From Chimonanthus salicifolius (lineage: Eukaryota; Streptophyta; Magnoliopsida; Laurales; Calycanthaceae), in contig CM023539.1 in assembly GCA_013350335.1 (NCBI GenBank), forward strand, positions 43,386,631 through 43,450,630: a stretch of 64,000 nucleotides of DNA, in the 5' to 3' direction. A model generated the notes under the pieces. The model saw only the letters and a list, made by a program, of their open reading frames with translations, searched no databases and was not told the origin of the DNA. Of the stretch, positions 11,991 through 25,772 are shown one piece after another. Position numbers and translations under genes: made by a program. Every line of letters starts with the position of its first letter. Position 1 is the stretch's first letter.

Positions 11991-12920
11991 AGTGGTGTTG
12001 AGTGTTGACGAGTATCATGGTTCTAAGTACAAGTAGTACTACAAAATACAGATGCCATTGTGCCAAGAGGTGCAAATATTTAACAAGCTCTGTTAACACA
12101 TCTTGAGTAAATGTTTATTCTTATATAGGAGGTCCACTAATGCTCCAATTGAAATGTTAAGAGGTATTTTGACATCGAGCGAAATTCATTTGACATCATA
12201 TTTCATGAATTAATTAAATCATCTAAGCGAGTCTCATTTGATCATTATAAATTTTAATTATTCAGTAATCTCTGTACTAATTTAGTTGTTCGATATGTAT
12301 TTTAAAATTATCTCAAAATAATTATCTGATATACCATTTTTATTCTTCTCTCTATTATCTACTCTTAGGAGAGAAGTTTATAAGGGTTTTCATGAGCTAT
12401 CCTTAAAAAATTTAAATTATTAAAATGGGACAATTAAAATGAGATGGAGGAAGTATTAAATTCAAACTATCATATTAATATTTTTATAACTAAATTCTTA
12501 GAATAGAAATGACATATATTAGAATTATAAAAAAGAGGTAAAATTTATAACATGTTTAGTCGGGTTGTTAGTATAAAATTATATTCAACTTTATTTAATA
12601 TTCATTTGATCTATTTTTACAGTTGAATTAAATTTATAAGTGAGTTTTTTTTTTTTTTTTTAAAATTTAAGTTAAAATACTATGATAAACCTTATTTTCA
12701 TTTCATTTTTAAAAATTTGATGGTCCTCAAGAGTGATGATGCATTAATTCAAAATTTTCTCGTAGAGTGGAGTTTTCCCTCAAGCACCTGCCATGGCTCA
12801 CTCTCGTACCAACTCTACGAGAGTGATGAAATTATTGAGTTTGACAATGCAAATGAATAAAAGAAAAGTAGTAGAACACAATTGGGGCTGAGCGTGAAAA
12901 TTTTGGTTTCTTTCTAGCTT
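11991..12920. other. AT-rich stretch upstream of the ELMO gene, nothing recognised
   Basis: No coding frame, RNA gene or transposon terminus is visible. The only clear feature is a T-run near 12645. Confidence 0.4.
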
Positions 12921-12979
12921 GTTGCCCTTTGATTCCGCTGTTTGATATCATTCCTGTCGGGAATTTTGGTGCCCGACGA

Positions 12980-13420
12980 GACAGTCGACCTCATGTAATC
13001 ATTCCTTCTAAAGACTTTTATTTTTTATTACTTTTGATGAGTCGCTGTAGTTATGGAAAGGAATGGAATGGAATGATGATGATGAGGGTGCCGGTATGGA
13101 AAAGACGAGAACAGAGCATGATTGGTACTAGTGTGCGTGCTGCAATGGCAATGATTAGCTTTCTCCTTTCCTCTCTATCTTTGGGTTTGAGAGGGCCAGG
13201 GGCAGGGGGGGCAGGCCAGACCAGGGATTCTGCAATGGGACACCTCCTTCTGAGATGAGATTTAGACGTCGATCTCACCACCGATGCATCCCATCCTGCT
13301 CCTCTCTGCACAGGGTACTCTCCCATCATCATCATCATCATCTTCCATTTCCTCCCGCCCCCAAATCCGTTTCTAACCTTAATTCATTTGATTGATAGCC
13401 TGTTTTTTCTGCTTCATGCA
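12980..13420 (+). promoter_or_regulatory. Probable promoter and 5' untranslated exon of the ELMO gene
   Basis: This is the only GC-richer block upstream of the ELMO coding exons. From about 13250 it reads like a plant 5' leader: GCATCCCATCCTGCTCC, then a (CAT)n run at 13325-13341 and CTTCCATTTCCTCCCGCC. The open frames here show no recognisable protein. A leader intron of about 2.5 kb would then join to the first coding exon near 15.92 kb. Inference from composition and position. Confidence 0.35.
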
Positions 13421-14752
13421 ATGTAGAAGGGTGAAAGGAGTTCTTTAGAGTTGGTCTTTGTGTCTCTGTTTCCTATTGTACTTGGGAAGAGTTTGTTCTG
13501 TTATATCGTGTCCATTTATTTTAAATTGTATCTGTAACTCTGAATTTCAACTCTGTCCAAGAATTTGCTTGGATCATCACTCAAAAAAAAAAAAAAAAGG
13601 TAGAAGAATCCGCTTGAACCTACTAAGTTAGAACTTGAGATTTAAGCTAGCTATGAGCTTTAATGGATTTCAGAAAGTCTTTTACGTGGTCCCAAAAATA
13701 AATTTCCCCTTTGTGGCATGCCCAAACTTGTCTTTACACTTCCTGGTTCTTGACGGTTTGGTCGATAAAATAAGAAGTCAGTGCTGTTTTGAGTATGGTT
13801 AGAGTTGGTCGTCAACTCAGCTCATTGACTGTCAGGACTAACCCTTCCACTGGGATGCGGCTAGCCATTTAGACTTACCTGTCTTTCCAATCATTCAGAG
13901 CTTTTGGCCATTCAAGTGCATAGATCCCACTGATATCTTTGACTCTCCAAATATAGGTTGATGAGGATGAAGTTTATTGGAGGGAAAGGAGCAGACATGG
14001 AGAACTGGCATGGGCTTATAATTTTGCTCATGTGATCTCACACTCAGCTCAATGTTTCAGTGAGTACAAGTTAATTACCTTTCACTTCATCAACTCTTTT
14101 GAATGTCTCCTTTTGAAACTGAGCATAAAAATTCTATTGAGGTGCTTAATTGTAATCAGAAATGTGCATCTTGTACGGTTTAGGCGTCAAACTTTAGACT
14201 ATTGTGATGCCAGGGTTTCTACATTGAAATGCTGCCCCTTTTTTCATTCTCTTCAGTTATCCTCACAAGATGATGTTTGTTCTTTGCTGTTTAATGATAT
14301 TTCAGTAGTTTTGCTTGGCTCAGTTCGTTAAATGGGCTCTAATTTGGACAGCACCTTTTTAGCATTGATGCACCTTTTATGTATTACGAGAAGAAACCCT
14401 TCCACTAAAATAGCCAATTCCATAAAAATGTTTGGAGGAATTTTAGATAAGGACATTCTTTTGACAATAAAAGAATGCTGTTTTAATGTCCTATGTACTA
14501 AAAGCTTGGTGTCCAAAGTAGGAGCCCCTAAACATCGTCCTATTTGTGGATTCTTGGGAGGTTTTCCATTATAAATAACTGCCAATGTGTTGATGTATTT
14601 GATAAGTTGAGGACATTCATTTATTTTATTCTTATCATTATTTTTTGTAGATGGTTGCTTCAAGACAACGCTAAGAGAGGTCAGGTGACCAATTCAAGGA
14701 ATTTTGATGAATAATGAGATTTTGTAATAGTAATGCCTGCTATTGAAATGAA

Positions 14753-14943
14753 CCCGAAGGGGTTGGAGTGATGGCCAAGAACCTGCCTCAGGATGCAGGA
14801 GTCCTAAGTTCGATTCCTACTCCACCCCAAAGGGCCACTCCCTATAGAGAGTTACCCATATATATCGGTAGGGAGCCTTGCACATGCCTCGATGATTAGT
14901 CAGGTGCTCTAAGAGGCCTGGACACCTTGGTCATAAAAAAAAG
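14753..14943 (+). mobile_element. Complete tRNA-derived SINE with target duplication
   Basis: The head contains TGGAGTGATGG (A box) and AGTTCGATTCC (B box). The body runs through GGTAGGGAGCC and GATTAGTCAGGTGCTC and ends CCTTGGTCATAAAAAAAA. Near-identical flanks CTGCTATTGAAATGAA (14737-14752) and CTTGTTGTTGAAATGAA (about 14944-14960) look like a target duplication. Its 3' body recurs alone at 34497-34545 and, more diverged, near 9205, 38430 and 58082. It lies in the ELMO leader intron. Confidence 0.75.
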
Positions 14944-15922
14944 CTTGTTGTTGAAATGAAAAAAAGCAAGTCTTCCATATCATGCTTTTTATGAATAGAA
15001 CAACGACTACACATTTTATACTTCTATGGGCCAGAATGACTGTAAGAATAGGTTTCAGTATATTTATCTTAATTTTGTAATTTTTTTCCTTTACCACTTT
15101 CACATTTGATGACTGCCTAGTGCAATTGCATTTAAATTGGTGAACTATTTGATTGGATGTTCTTGAAATCATATGATGTTTGGTCTTGATTTGTTGTTCT
15201 CAAATCCATTCATCTTTTTGTTAAACATTTATGTCTTTTTGTTATTTTTTATTTTTATTTTCTCACATTGATGTAATTTTTGTACCCATGATTATGAAGT
15301 ACATGAATTGCATTAGAAGTTTGCAAACTTAATCTAACAAGGAAATGATTATTTGAAAGAAAGGTCTGATTTTATACATGCAAATGGTTCTCTTTCTGCA
15401 AACTACCCTTAAAGCGTCTAAGTACTAAAATCAGTGCACCCCCACTCTTCCCATGCTTATCTATCCAGGATTCCTGGCTATGCATGTTTCAACTGAAGGA
15501 GATGCTGGCATCTGTCCATCAAGATAGTCTGCCCCTACTTCCTTTTCTGTTAACTTGTAGAGTACTTTGACTTAGAAAGCCTATTAACTTTTACAGTGGG
15601 GAAATTGCTTATTACATGAGAACTGTGCTTAGGTTATGAAAAGAATGTAAAGCTATCTGGTCCTGCAGTTGCTCAAAAGAGTGTACATGAGGACCATCTT
15701 ATCACTCTCATCTGCGGCAATTCTTTTTAGCAGTGCTATGTAATATTTGCTTTGCAATTGGTTGTAGCATGCCACACAAGTTACATGTCACATATGAAGC
15801 TAACACGATGGTTTAATAACAATCATGCAATTGTTAGAACTTAGATCAGAATAATTACTATATATATTTTGGCTCTCTCTGGTGTAAGATCACAATAACC
15901 TCTATCTTTCATCTGATGCAAT

Positions 15923-18900
15923 ATGTCTCTAACTCATTGTCAAGCTGTCATGGATGCAGCTAACGCTATGGTTGGATCACGATCATGGATTGGAGGACTC
16001 CTTTACCGCTCTGGAAATAGGCGTCAGGTTGAAAAGAGTCTTGACTATTCTTTGAGCCCCCTCCAGGTAAAATCCAAGTTTTTGATGAAATATCCAGTTC
16101 TCTTGGCTCTCAGAGATGGTTTTTCGACTGTGTTTGGTTTACATTGTTGTAGTTATTCTGATGCTTACAGAATTTGATAACAGGCATGTGGATACATAAA
16201 TAATTTACAGTTTAGTTGTCAAGCATTGTCAACAATGCATGAAAAAAGCTTCAGTTTCTGGGTTGTCTCCTCCGGTTCATCTGGTTTCCATAACAAAGGA
16301 AGAACCTTTTTTTTTTTATATTCAACATCTTGCATGTGTTGAGCTCTCTCTCTCTTTCTCTCTGAACAGTAACAGAAAATAAATATTATTAAGAGCTCAA
16401 AAGAGAAGACAACATACAAGGTACAAGAGACTTATACTGAGAAAATAAAGCCAGATAAATGGAAACCCAGAAAAACAGAGAAAAGAGAAAACACGAGCCC
16501 GTCAGTCTCTATATGTTCTCTTTTACATGACTAATTTAAAAATATGTGAGATATACTGCAGATTGTCCAAACTCTTAATCATTACAGGCATGCGGAGCAC
16601 ACAAGCAGTTATTTATACATATAAAGGTGCATGTGGTCATGATCATCATGGAAGCCATTAATCATCATAGGCATGCCTAACATACACATGTATTTATACA
16701 TATAAAGCCACTCTTTCATTCTGTCCTATCAAAAGCCACACTTTCTGTTGCCCCACAATCCATAATATCCTTATCCTTTCAATCCATGTTTTTAAAGGTC
16801 TCACTCTCTTTGTTCCTTCTATTTCCATCCTTTCAATCGTTTGCATAGGGGCTGTTTTTTGGTCTCTTATACATGTGTCACAACAACCTTAAACAACTTT
16901 CCCTCACATTCTTCATTTATAGGGGCTACTTTCAAGGTTTCTTTGATGTGTTCATTCCTAAAAATGGGGTGGACTCTACTATGACTGGCGTGTTTCACAT
17001 TTGACAGCTATTAGGAGCAGTTTTTGCTCTATTTCTTAGGCCTTTTTTTTTTTTTTTTGATGTATTTTTAGGGTTTGTGATATGATGTATCTTTCTTTTT
17101 TGTATGGCATCCCGCGGGTCCATACCTTTTAGACCCATCGATGTCTTCTCATGTACAACTTTTCTTTTTAATATAATTCATTCAAATTGTTGTCACTAAA
17201 AAAAAAAAAAATCTTTCTTTTAATGTTACTTTACTCATCTATGTTAGGATAGATGTCTCTGTTACCGTTACCTTGTCTACTTTTTTTTTTGAAACAGACA
17301 AGACCCATCCTTTACCTTGTCTACTTGTTTGTTCTCAATCGCCCGATACTTAGCTCCAAAACAATTGTTGGGTTAATAGTCATTGTAGAATCTCCCTTCT
17401 AAACACTCTTTTATCACATAATCCACCTCTAGCTTGTCTATGCTGAGCCCACCTGCTCCCATCCTAGAGTCAATGTCTAGATCTATTCCTCCATTTAGTT
17501 TGATGATTGCAACTAAGTATATAAATTTATCACAACATTTCAAAAAAAAGTATATAAATTTATCACGTGGTATTGAGTCATTCTCAACTTTAGTCGGTTT
17601 CTCTTCTATATTCTTCAATCCATTTATGTCACTCTCTACATATTCTAGTCTTCCCTTTGCTAATAGTCAACCCATTCACCTACAAGGCTTTCCACCAAAA
17701 TTCTTATTTCTCATTTAGGAATTCCTTGTTTTACCAATCATCACTATATTGTTTACCAGTAGCATACTCTGGGATACTTAATCTTGTATATTTGATGGTT
17801 AGTATTCTATTATTAAGGCAAATAGATATGTGCTTAAGGTTGATCTTGGTGAACTCCAACTCCTACTGGAAACTTTTTTGTCTCATCACACATTCGTTTT
17901 TACACTAATTGTCACCTCTTCATACATATCCTATACAAACTCAACATATTTATTAGGGATGCATTTCTTTTTCAATGTTTGCCAATATTAATTCTTTGGC
18001 ACCCTTTCATAGGCCTTTTCGTAGTTGATAAAAACCAGATATAGTTTTGTCTTTTTCCCCCTAAATTTCTCTATCAAATGCCTTGGCACAAAAATAGCTT
18101 CTACTGTTGACATACTTGCATAAGCTCAAATTGGTTTTCCAAAACATTGATTATTGTCCTATCTGTTGTTCTATTGCTCTTTCTCAATATTTTATAGTTT
18201 GGCTTATAACTTTAATATCTTGATAGTTTGTACAATTTTGAATATCTTCTTTATTCTTATAAAAGGGATTAATCTGCTTTGACACCATTCTTTAATGTGT
18301 TTTGTGGTTTTTTTTTTTTTGAATCTAAGATTCTATTAAACAATCCACTTAGCTATCTGGTCTCCATTTCACCCAATAAGGTTCACACTTGTATTGGAAT
18401 ATCATTAAGTCCAATTCTACTTGTTTTCATCTTACTTAAAGTTGACTTCTCTTTTTGAAAACTTATGTACCAATTCTCAATTCGCTTTTGCTTCTCTGTG
18501 TACTTTACTCTTATCTTCTGTATTTAATAGGTTCTTAACATACTTTCCTAATTGTATCTTATTTCCTTATCTATATAAAGGTGCATGTGGTAAGCCCATC
18601 ATTCTTCATAGCTCCCCTATTTTATGGATCATTTTCCCTATCTCTAGATTTATATTTTTCCCTATCTTCCTAAATTCCTCCATTGGTTGTCTCGGCCCAA
18701 AAATAGCTTCTACTTTGACCTACTTGGCATAAACTCAAATTGGTTCTCCAAAACATTTCATTATTGTTCTAGCCGTTGTTCTATTATTATTATTATTATT
18801 ATTTTTTGACGACAAAGAATCCCAAGACCTCCACCTCTTCCCGAGCACGAGGACGTTGGGTAAAACTCCGGATGCACCTTTGTAGGCCCTTTCCCCAATG

Positions 18901-21900
18901 GTTTCGTTTTGGATGTGGAATTACATGCTTTATGGAGAGGTGTTCTAGTTCTGGATGAGCTTGGGGCTGTTGGGAGTATCTTAGAAGGTGATTCTAAGAT
19001 AGTGGTTGGTTGGTCTTCGGGTTCCCTGTGTCCATGGCCTTACTGGGCTAAAGTTGAAAGAATTCGCCATTCTATTGAGGTTTTTGGCTATTCGGTTTCT
19101 TGTGCTCCTCGGTTTGTCAATTCGGAGGCAAATGAGTTGGCTCGTCAGGGAGTATCTTTGTCATCGAAAATTGTAAATAATTTTATGTAATCCAGGGTTG
19201 GGTATTGTATGTTTCTTTTCCTTGGTGGCAATCTTCTTCTGCTTGCTTGGTCTGTTTGTATTTTTCTGTTCTCTGATCAATGAAGTTAATTTAAAAAGAA
19301 AAAAAAAGAGAGAGTCCATGGGCATTGAGTTACCATGGGACTCGAACCTGGGACCTTTGGTTCCTGAGCCAAAGTGTCTACCAGTTGAGGTAGCCGTTGT
19401 TCTATTATTCTCTCCCAAAGATTCATAATATGACTTATATGTTTATTACCTCGAGAATTTGTACAATTTTGATTATCTCCTTTGTTTTTACAAAAGGGGA
19501 CCATCTACTTTGATACCATCTTTTATGCATTTTTTTTCGAATCTAAGATTTTGTTAAACAACCTAGTTAGCCATATAATCCTAATTTCACCCAATAAGAT
19601 CCACACTTCTATAGGAATGTCGCTGGGTCCTACAATTCTACTCTTTCTTTTTTAAACATTTACGACTTAATCCATTGAAAAATCAAAGAAAGAGTACAAG
19701 AATCGGACCCAGGTATAGGAGGATTATACCAAGATCCAAGAAGAAGAAGACTAAAAAGAAACAGAATAAACATAAAGTAAAAGAAAAGATATAACAATAC
19801 GCCCCTCCCAACAAAAGATGCACTAAGGAGTCCCCTACTTCCCAAGCTCCCAAGCCTGATATGGTGAGAACATTTTCATAGCTGGTCTTTGTTTATGTAC
19901 ACCAACTTTGCTAAAAAGTCCGCCACACTGTTTGCCGATCAAGGTGTATGAGTGAAGCTGGTGCCTCTCGATTGACACAACCTCCAAATGTCCCTAGCAG
20001 TGCTTACCAACCTCCCCGGGGGGAATTTCCTATTGCTAGTCCAGGAGATGTCATTAGTTTGGTCACCTTTGTTAATGATTTTACCACTCCTAAGCTTAAA
20101 CCAAACCTGGAGTGCTCTCCTAATTGCCCTTAGTTCTGCCTCGTTTGACTCCATTATCCCTGATGGCTAAGAAAATGCTAATAGCATCCTACCTCTATCA
20201 TCATTCCACACTCCTCCTATTCCTGCCAGCCTGGGTTTACCCTTTGCTGCCCCATACACATTGAATTTACATCATTCTAAAGGGGGCACTGCCCACTCGA
20301 CCTTACGCTTCCTGGCTTTTCCAACCCTTTCATGCATCATTCCCAAGACAAATAGAAATCCTTGGGTGCTAGTTCCATAAACTCCTTGCATACAGACAAC
20401 CAACCTATCAACTGTCATTTCGCCCTCTCAAACACCTCTCTAGGTGCCCTCCTCTTCCCCTAAAAAAATCCTATCATTGCGCTCTTTCTAAGTTGCCCAC
20501 GAGACTGCTTATGGTACCATTTTTCGTGCTACCCTATGTCTACCTCTAAAGAGACCTCCCATCCACACCGACATTAAGCCCTCCACTCCATTTCCTATAA
20601 CCCATGAGCAACCAAATAGATTCAAGAAAGAGCACCATACAGCCCACGTGAATCGACAATTACATAACAAATGATCCACTGTCTTCTCTTCTTCTTCACA
20701 CAATGGACATACTGTTGGAACTTCCCTAGGAAGAGCGCCTCTTTTCCTGAGATTGTCTCTCACTAGGATCCTCTTTTTCAAGTCCGTCTATATAAAGAAC
20801 TGGATTCTTGGGGGAATCTTATTGTTCCAGGCAAGGTTGCAAATAGGCAATGAACTCAGATTTGTTGCATATGCTGGCCTTAGGATTGATTTTACCGAGA
20901 ATGACCCTGACGACTCCATGCACCGAATCCACTTGTCCTCATCCTCAAGCCACAATCTAGTGTCTCTTAGGATTCCGATCAAGGCTTGGTGGATATCTTC
21001 TTCAAAATCAAGCAGGGTCCTTCTGAAACAGATAGACCATTGTGGTGCATTATTGACTTCTCTATAGTAATCACTGATCAGGGTCCTACTCTTTTTCATC
21101 TTTATTTAAGGCCACTTTACTTTTATTTCCAAAATTTTATTTACCAACTCTCATTTTTTTCTTCTTCTATGTGTACATTTTTGTATTATGTATTTGATAC
21201 TTCCTTAGAATACTTTCCCATCTAATTCTTATTTCCTTATCTATAAAAAAGGTGCATGAGTTGGTCTATCATTCTCTATATCTCCCTTATTTTACGGATC
21301 ATTGTAGGACACAAGTAGTGAGCCATCTATTCTCTATACTTCTCCTTTTCATGTTTCAACTTAATGTGCTTGAGTTGTTTATTTTTCTGCATACCAGAGT
21401 GCTCTAAACTTCTATTCAACACAGGAAAAGTGTATAAACACAAATAAACATTGTTTTTCTACCTTGATACATGCCGAGACACCATTTTTCACAAAAAGCA
21501 GCATTTTTTTTTAATATCATTGGTATCCCTACCCCACATTGGAGGTGAGACTAATCAAATGGATACATGAAACCACCCGCAAGCCTAATTTATCAAGTAA
21601 CGCTGGTTGGGGAGAGTCGAACCTGAGATAGTGAGACCTCTAGTCTATTCCTAGAAGCTCAAGCCATGGATACATGAAACCACCTGCAGCCATTATGTAA
21701 TGGTTTTACTGTTAGATAGTGATTTTTGGCTTTGTGCTACTGAATTGTGGTTGTTCAGTGGACAAGTCGAAAACTCTATCCCAATTGCATATCTCTGCTG
21801 TTATGAGGTTTTTTCTGTCTACAACACCAAAAAAAGAAAAGAAAAAGAAATTAAGCATGAAGATTTCCTCTTTTGTTTTTTAAATCAAATTTATACAGAA

Positions 21901-24900
21901 CTGTTTGCAAAAGTAGCCATTATTTAATGGTTAACTGTTACATAATGATCCTTGGCCGTGATTCCTACCAATTTTTAGGTGAGGTATGGACATCTAAGAT
22001 TTGAAACTCTATTTATACTGCACTGTCTGTTCTTGTGTCATATTGAAACCTGGGTTCTATCTCTATCTAAAATGCCCCAGAAACAGTTAAGAATGAAGAT
22101 TCCATTTTATATGTATCTGTAATTTGTGAAAGGTATGAATTTTTTTTTTCCCTTTTTCTTTTCTGTGAGTGAGATTTTGTAGAAGGTATATTTCTTATAT
22201 TATATTGGTAAAATTCACTACAAAAGAGATAATCTTACTTGTTCCTGCATAGATGTCTCATACATCATTCCCTACTATAATGCATTTCTTACAACTATAT
22301 TTTAGACCATTTATATCCTGACCATATTTATATTCATATCGATGATCACACTGTAGATACAGCAGTGACCTGCTCATGGGAGCAAAATCTAGAAATACCC
22401 AAAGCTGCAAAAGCAGTTATTATCTGGAACTTCAAAGCCCACAGTCAATCATGACTCGGATTTTGAAGCTATTAGACCACTGCATTTATTTCGATATTTT
22501 GAAACAATAGTATCGTTATGATTTCTATACCAGATATGATGTTGCCCATCCATTATTTATCAGATTTTTAAATCCATGCTAGATTTATGAGTTATTTCCA
22601 GTGCTTTATTTTTTGTTGGTTTTATTACAATAACTTTTCAGTCTCGTACTTTTTATTAAACAATTTTCATTGGATTGCAGGAACAGAGATTGCTAAGGCT
22701 TCAAGAACGATTACAAGTACCTTTTGATGAGACTCGCCCAGATCATCAAGTATGCTACCTTTGGTTTATCTGATCACATGATACTTCTATTGCTGCTTTG
22801 AGGTCATAATCGTAGCTAGCTATGGAATTTTCTGCTTGCATATTTGGCAAACTAGAAGGGATCATGCAGCCAATTCAATTTGATTTTTTATTTTTATTTA
22901 TCGTTTTTTTGTTGGCACTCAGGAGGAATTTCATTGCTTTTAGGAAAAAAGGGATTGTGCTGAACACCCTTATATTTCAGTTGACTAAATAACTTTTAGT
23001 ATGTTGCTTATAATCTAGGCTACAACACGAGCCTTCTTTTCTAGGGTTTGTAATGGGGATCATATGCTTTCTTATATACTTTGACTTTAGATTCAACAAA
23101 CTTTAGTCCTACAAAATTCGTTTTTGATGTTGTAATTAAATCTATTTTTTCATGACTACATGTCTTTACATTCAAGTTGCTTGAAATGTTTGACTTTTTA
23201 TAAACTACTCATCGGCTTGACTATCAAGGACAAAATTCCTGATTCTGTCTGGAAATCTTTTATATGTATTCCTTCTGCAATTCTCATTGTGTACGTTCCT
23301 TTTATGTTTTTCATCTTTTGAAAAAATAGAAAGAAATACAACTCCCACACTCAGCCATCAATTCATGAGCGCAATACTCCAAGTCTGAGTACATTAGGAG
23401 TTGGGCCTGGGTAACTTGGGAAGGACTTCAAGGTTTTTGAGTGGCAAAACTAGAAAGGAAGGAAATCAGGTTGGCTTGGTCCCCTCCTCCGAATGCTTTC
23501 TTTAAGTTCAATGTAGATGGGGAAGTGAGAGGTAAGCTGGGACCTATAGGGATTTTTGGGGGGTGTGTGGGTTGTTGTGTATTGTGTGATTTTGCCGGGG
23601 TCTCCTCCTTAGTCTTTTGGGAGTCAAGGATTCAAATGAGGCAGGGATCTTACGGATTAGGAAAGTCTTGTCTTTGTGGGTGAATTTTGGGCGGAAGGGG
23701 AACATGAGGGAACTTTCTTTCTGTAATTTTTTATTAGGAGTTTGTAAATTGGTGGTTTTATGTTTCTTTACCATTGGGGTTTTGCTTTGGCCCAGTAGGA
23801 ATAACTGTGCATTTCTTTGTAATTATGTATGTTTTTCTATTTTTCCCAGTGCAAGTCTCTTAGGCCCGCCTTTTGTAATCTTTCTTCTATATTAAGAGAA
23901 TTTTTCTATTACCACTCGAAAAAAAGGACTTCAATGTTTTCAATTGTAAAGATAAATACAAGGATCATCACCACCATGACTATAGTTAGCTAACTAAGGA
24001 ATAAGGGTTTCTGGGGCTTTGTATTTTGAAATATATTTATAAGATTCATCACACCATGACCATCATCATTTACAAAATACGATTGACTCTTCTGTTACTG
24101 CATTTGTCCATGAAGAACACAATTCAACCAAGGAAAACTAGGTTCTGTTTCACTATGAACTAAGGGCTCATTTTGTTATGCTGCCATACATACAGTATGT
24201 GATATAATCATGGTAAGTTTGCTGTGTCCATTGTATCCAACATTTTTTCAAACACTGTCAATCATAGTTAAACTAGATTTAACCTGCTCAAAAAGTCTAC
24301 ACTCAGTTAAATCTGTTAAATTAATATATTTTAATATGTTACATATAGATATAAGTATTAATTGCAAAAATATGAAAAATCCTAAATAAAGGGCAAAACA
24401 CAAACAAAAAATAGAGGAAAAAAAGGAATATGATTTAAGGAAGAAGAAATTGAGAAGAAAAGGAATGAAGAAAAACTAAAAAACCAGAAAACTGGAAGGA
24501 AGGCAAATAATGAAAAAAAAAAATCTGAGGAGAAAAAAAAAGAACAAAGAAACAAAGGATAAAAAATAAAATAAAAGACAGAAATGGAGAAATAAGAAAC
24601 TAAGCTCCCCAGTTTTTTATCCATTTGTTTGATTTAACTTGGTGAGTTAGACCAGCGTTTTCCATTTTTTAGCAAGTTGAGTTGACTCGGCCAAGTTGAT
24701 CGTGTCAAAATAATTTTTAAGCGATGTTGTCAATCAGTAGTTGAGGAATCTGCATCAAGATAAGGGTTGAAACCAAATTAACTTTGTTTCGCATGATTGA
24801 AGTATTTCAGGTTAGTTATTTGTAGATTGTTGAGTGCTGCATGTTCTGAGTCTAGTTAGTTATGTCAATTACCTATGCAGATCAAGGTGGGACTTACAAA

Positions 24901-25731
24901 ATGGTGGAGGCCTGCACTGCATAGAAATGGTAAAATAGTAAACAAAGGAGTGTCTTTAAATGGTTATTGATGCCAAAATGTTGATTAAATGGAGTACACG
25001 TGGTTAGGTGAAAATTGATGGTAGTTTGACATTTCATTGAGGAAAGTAGGTAGTTTTTTGTTTTGGGTGTAAAATGATTATGTCATTTACCATTAAATAT
25101 TAGGGAAAATCTTGACCCAAGATAACTTAAGCAAAAGAGGGAGTACAATGCTTAGTGCTTGTCCCTTTTGTCTTCATGCCTCCGAAGAGTCGGATCATCT
25201 ACTTCTTCACTGCTCTTTCTCTTCTACCGTTTGGAGTTTTGTATTAGCCTAGTTTGGTGTGGCTTGGGTCATGCCTTCCTTGGTGGCCGAGTTGTCCTTT
25301 GCTTGGGACATTGCCTTCGTCTCTCTAAGTGTTCCTCTTTGTGGTAGCTCTCTTTATTTGCTACTCTTTGGAGCCTGTAGTGGGAACGCAATAACAGAGT
25401 GTTCAAAGGCTTAACTGAATCCAGTGTTGTGGTCACTAGATGTAGCCTCACCATGTGTGCATCGTGGGCTGCCTCTCTCCAGGAGTTCCGGAATATCTCT
25501 ATGTCTGACATCCTACGTGCTTGGAGAGAATGTGTTGATCTATCCTGATCTCTTTTTGTCTTCTAATGTTGTTGTTAGTTTGCTTTTTTGGTGGGAGTTT
25601 TCCTACCATCTCTTGTTTGTAATTATGGTTATTCGCTTATCTGTATTTGCCCCTCTGGTGCCTTTATCTATTTATATATGAACCATTTCAAAAAAAAAAA
25701 AATACCATTAAATATTAGGAAAAAAAGAAAT

Positions 25732-25772
<41 letters not shown>

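Noticed and set aside
14328..14663. Overlapping 80- and 111-codon frames on opposite strands in the ELMO leader intron
   Set aside because: No motif, and no inverted ends or duplication supporting a transposon call.
19313..19390. Possible tRNA gene (GGTTCGAGTCCC and tRNA-like head, minus strand)
   Set aside because: No complete cloverleaf could be drawn with paired acceptor and anticodon stems. Its place at the 5' end of a unit with target duplication fits a SINE head.
24382..24624. 80-codon Phe/Ser-rich frame
   Set aside because: Complement of an A/G-rich low-complexity stretch, with no domain.
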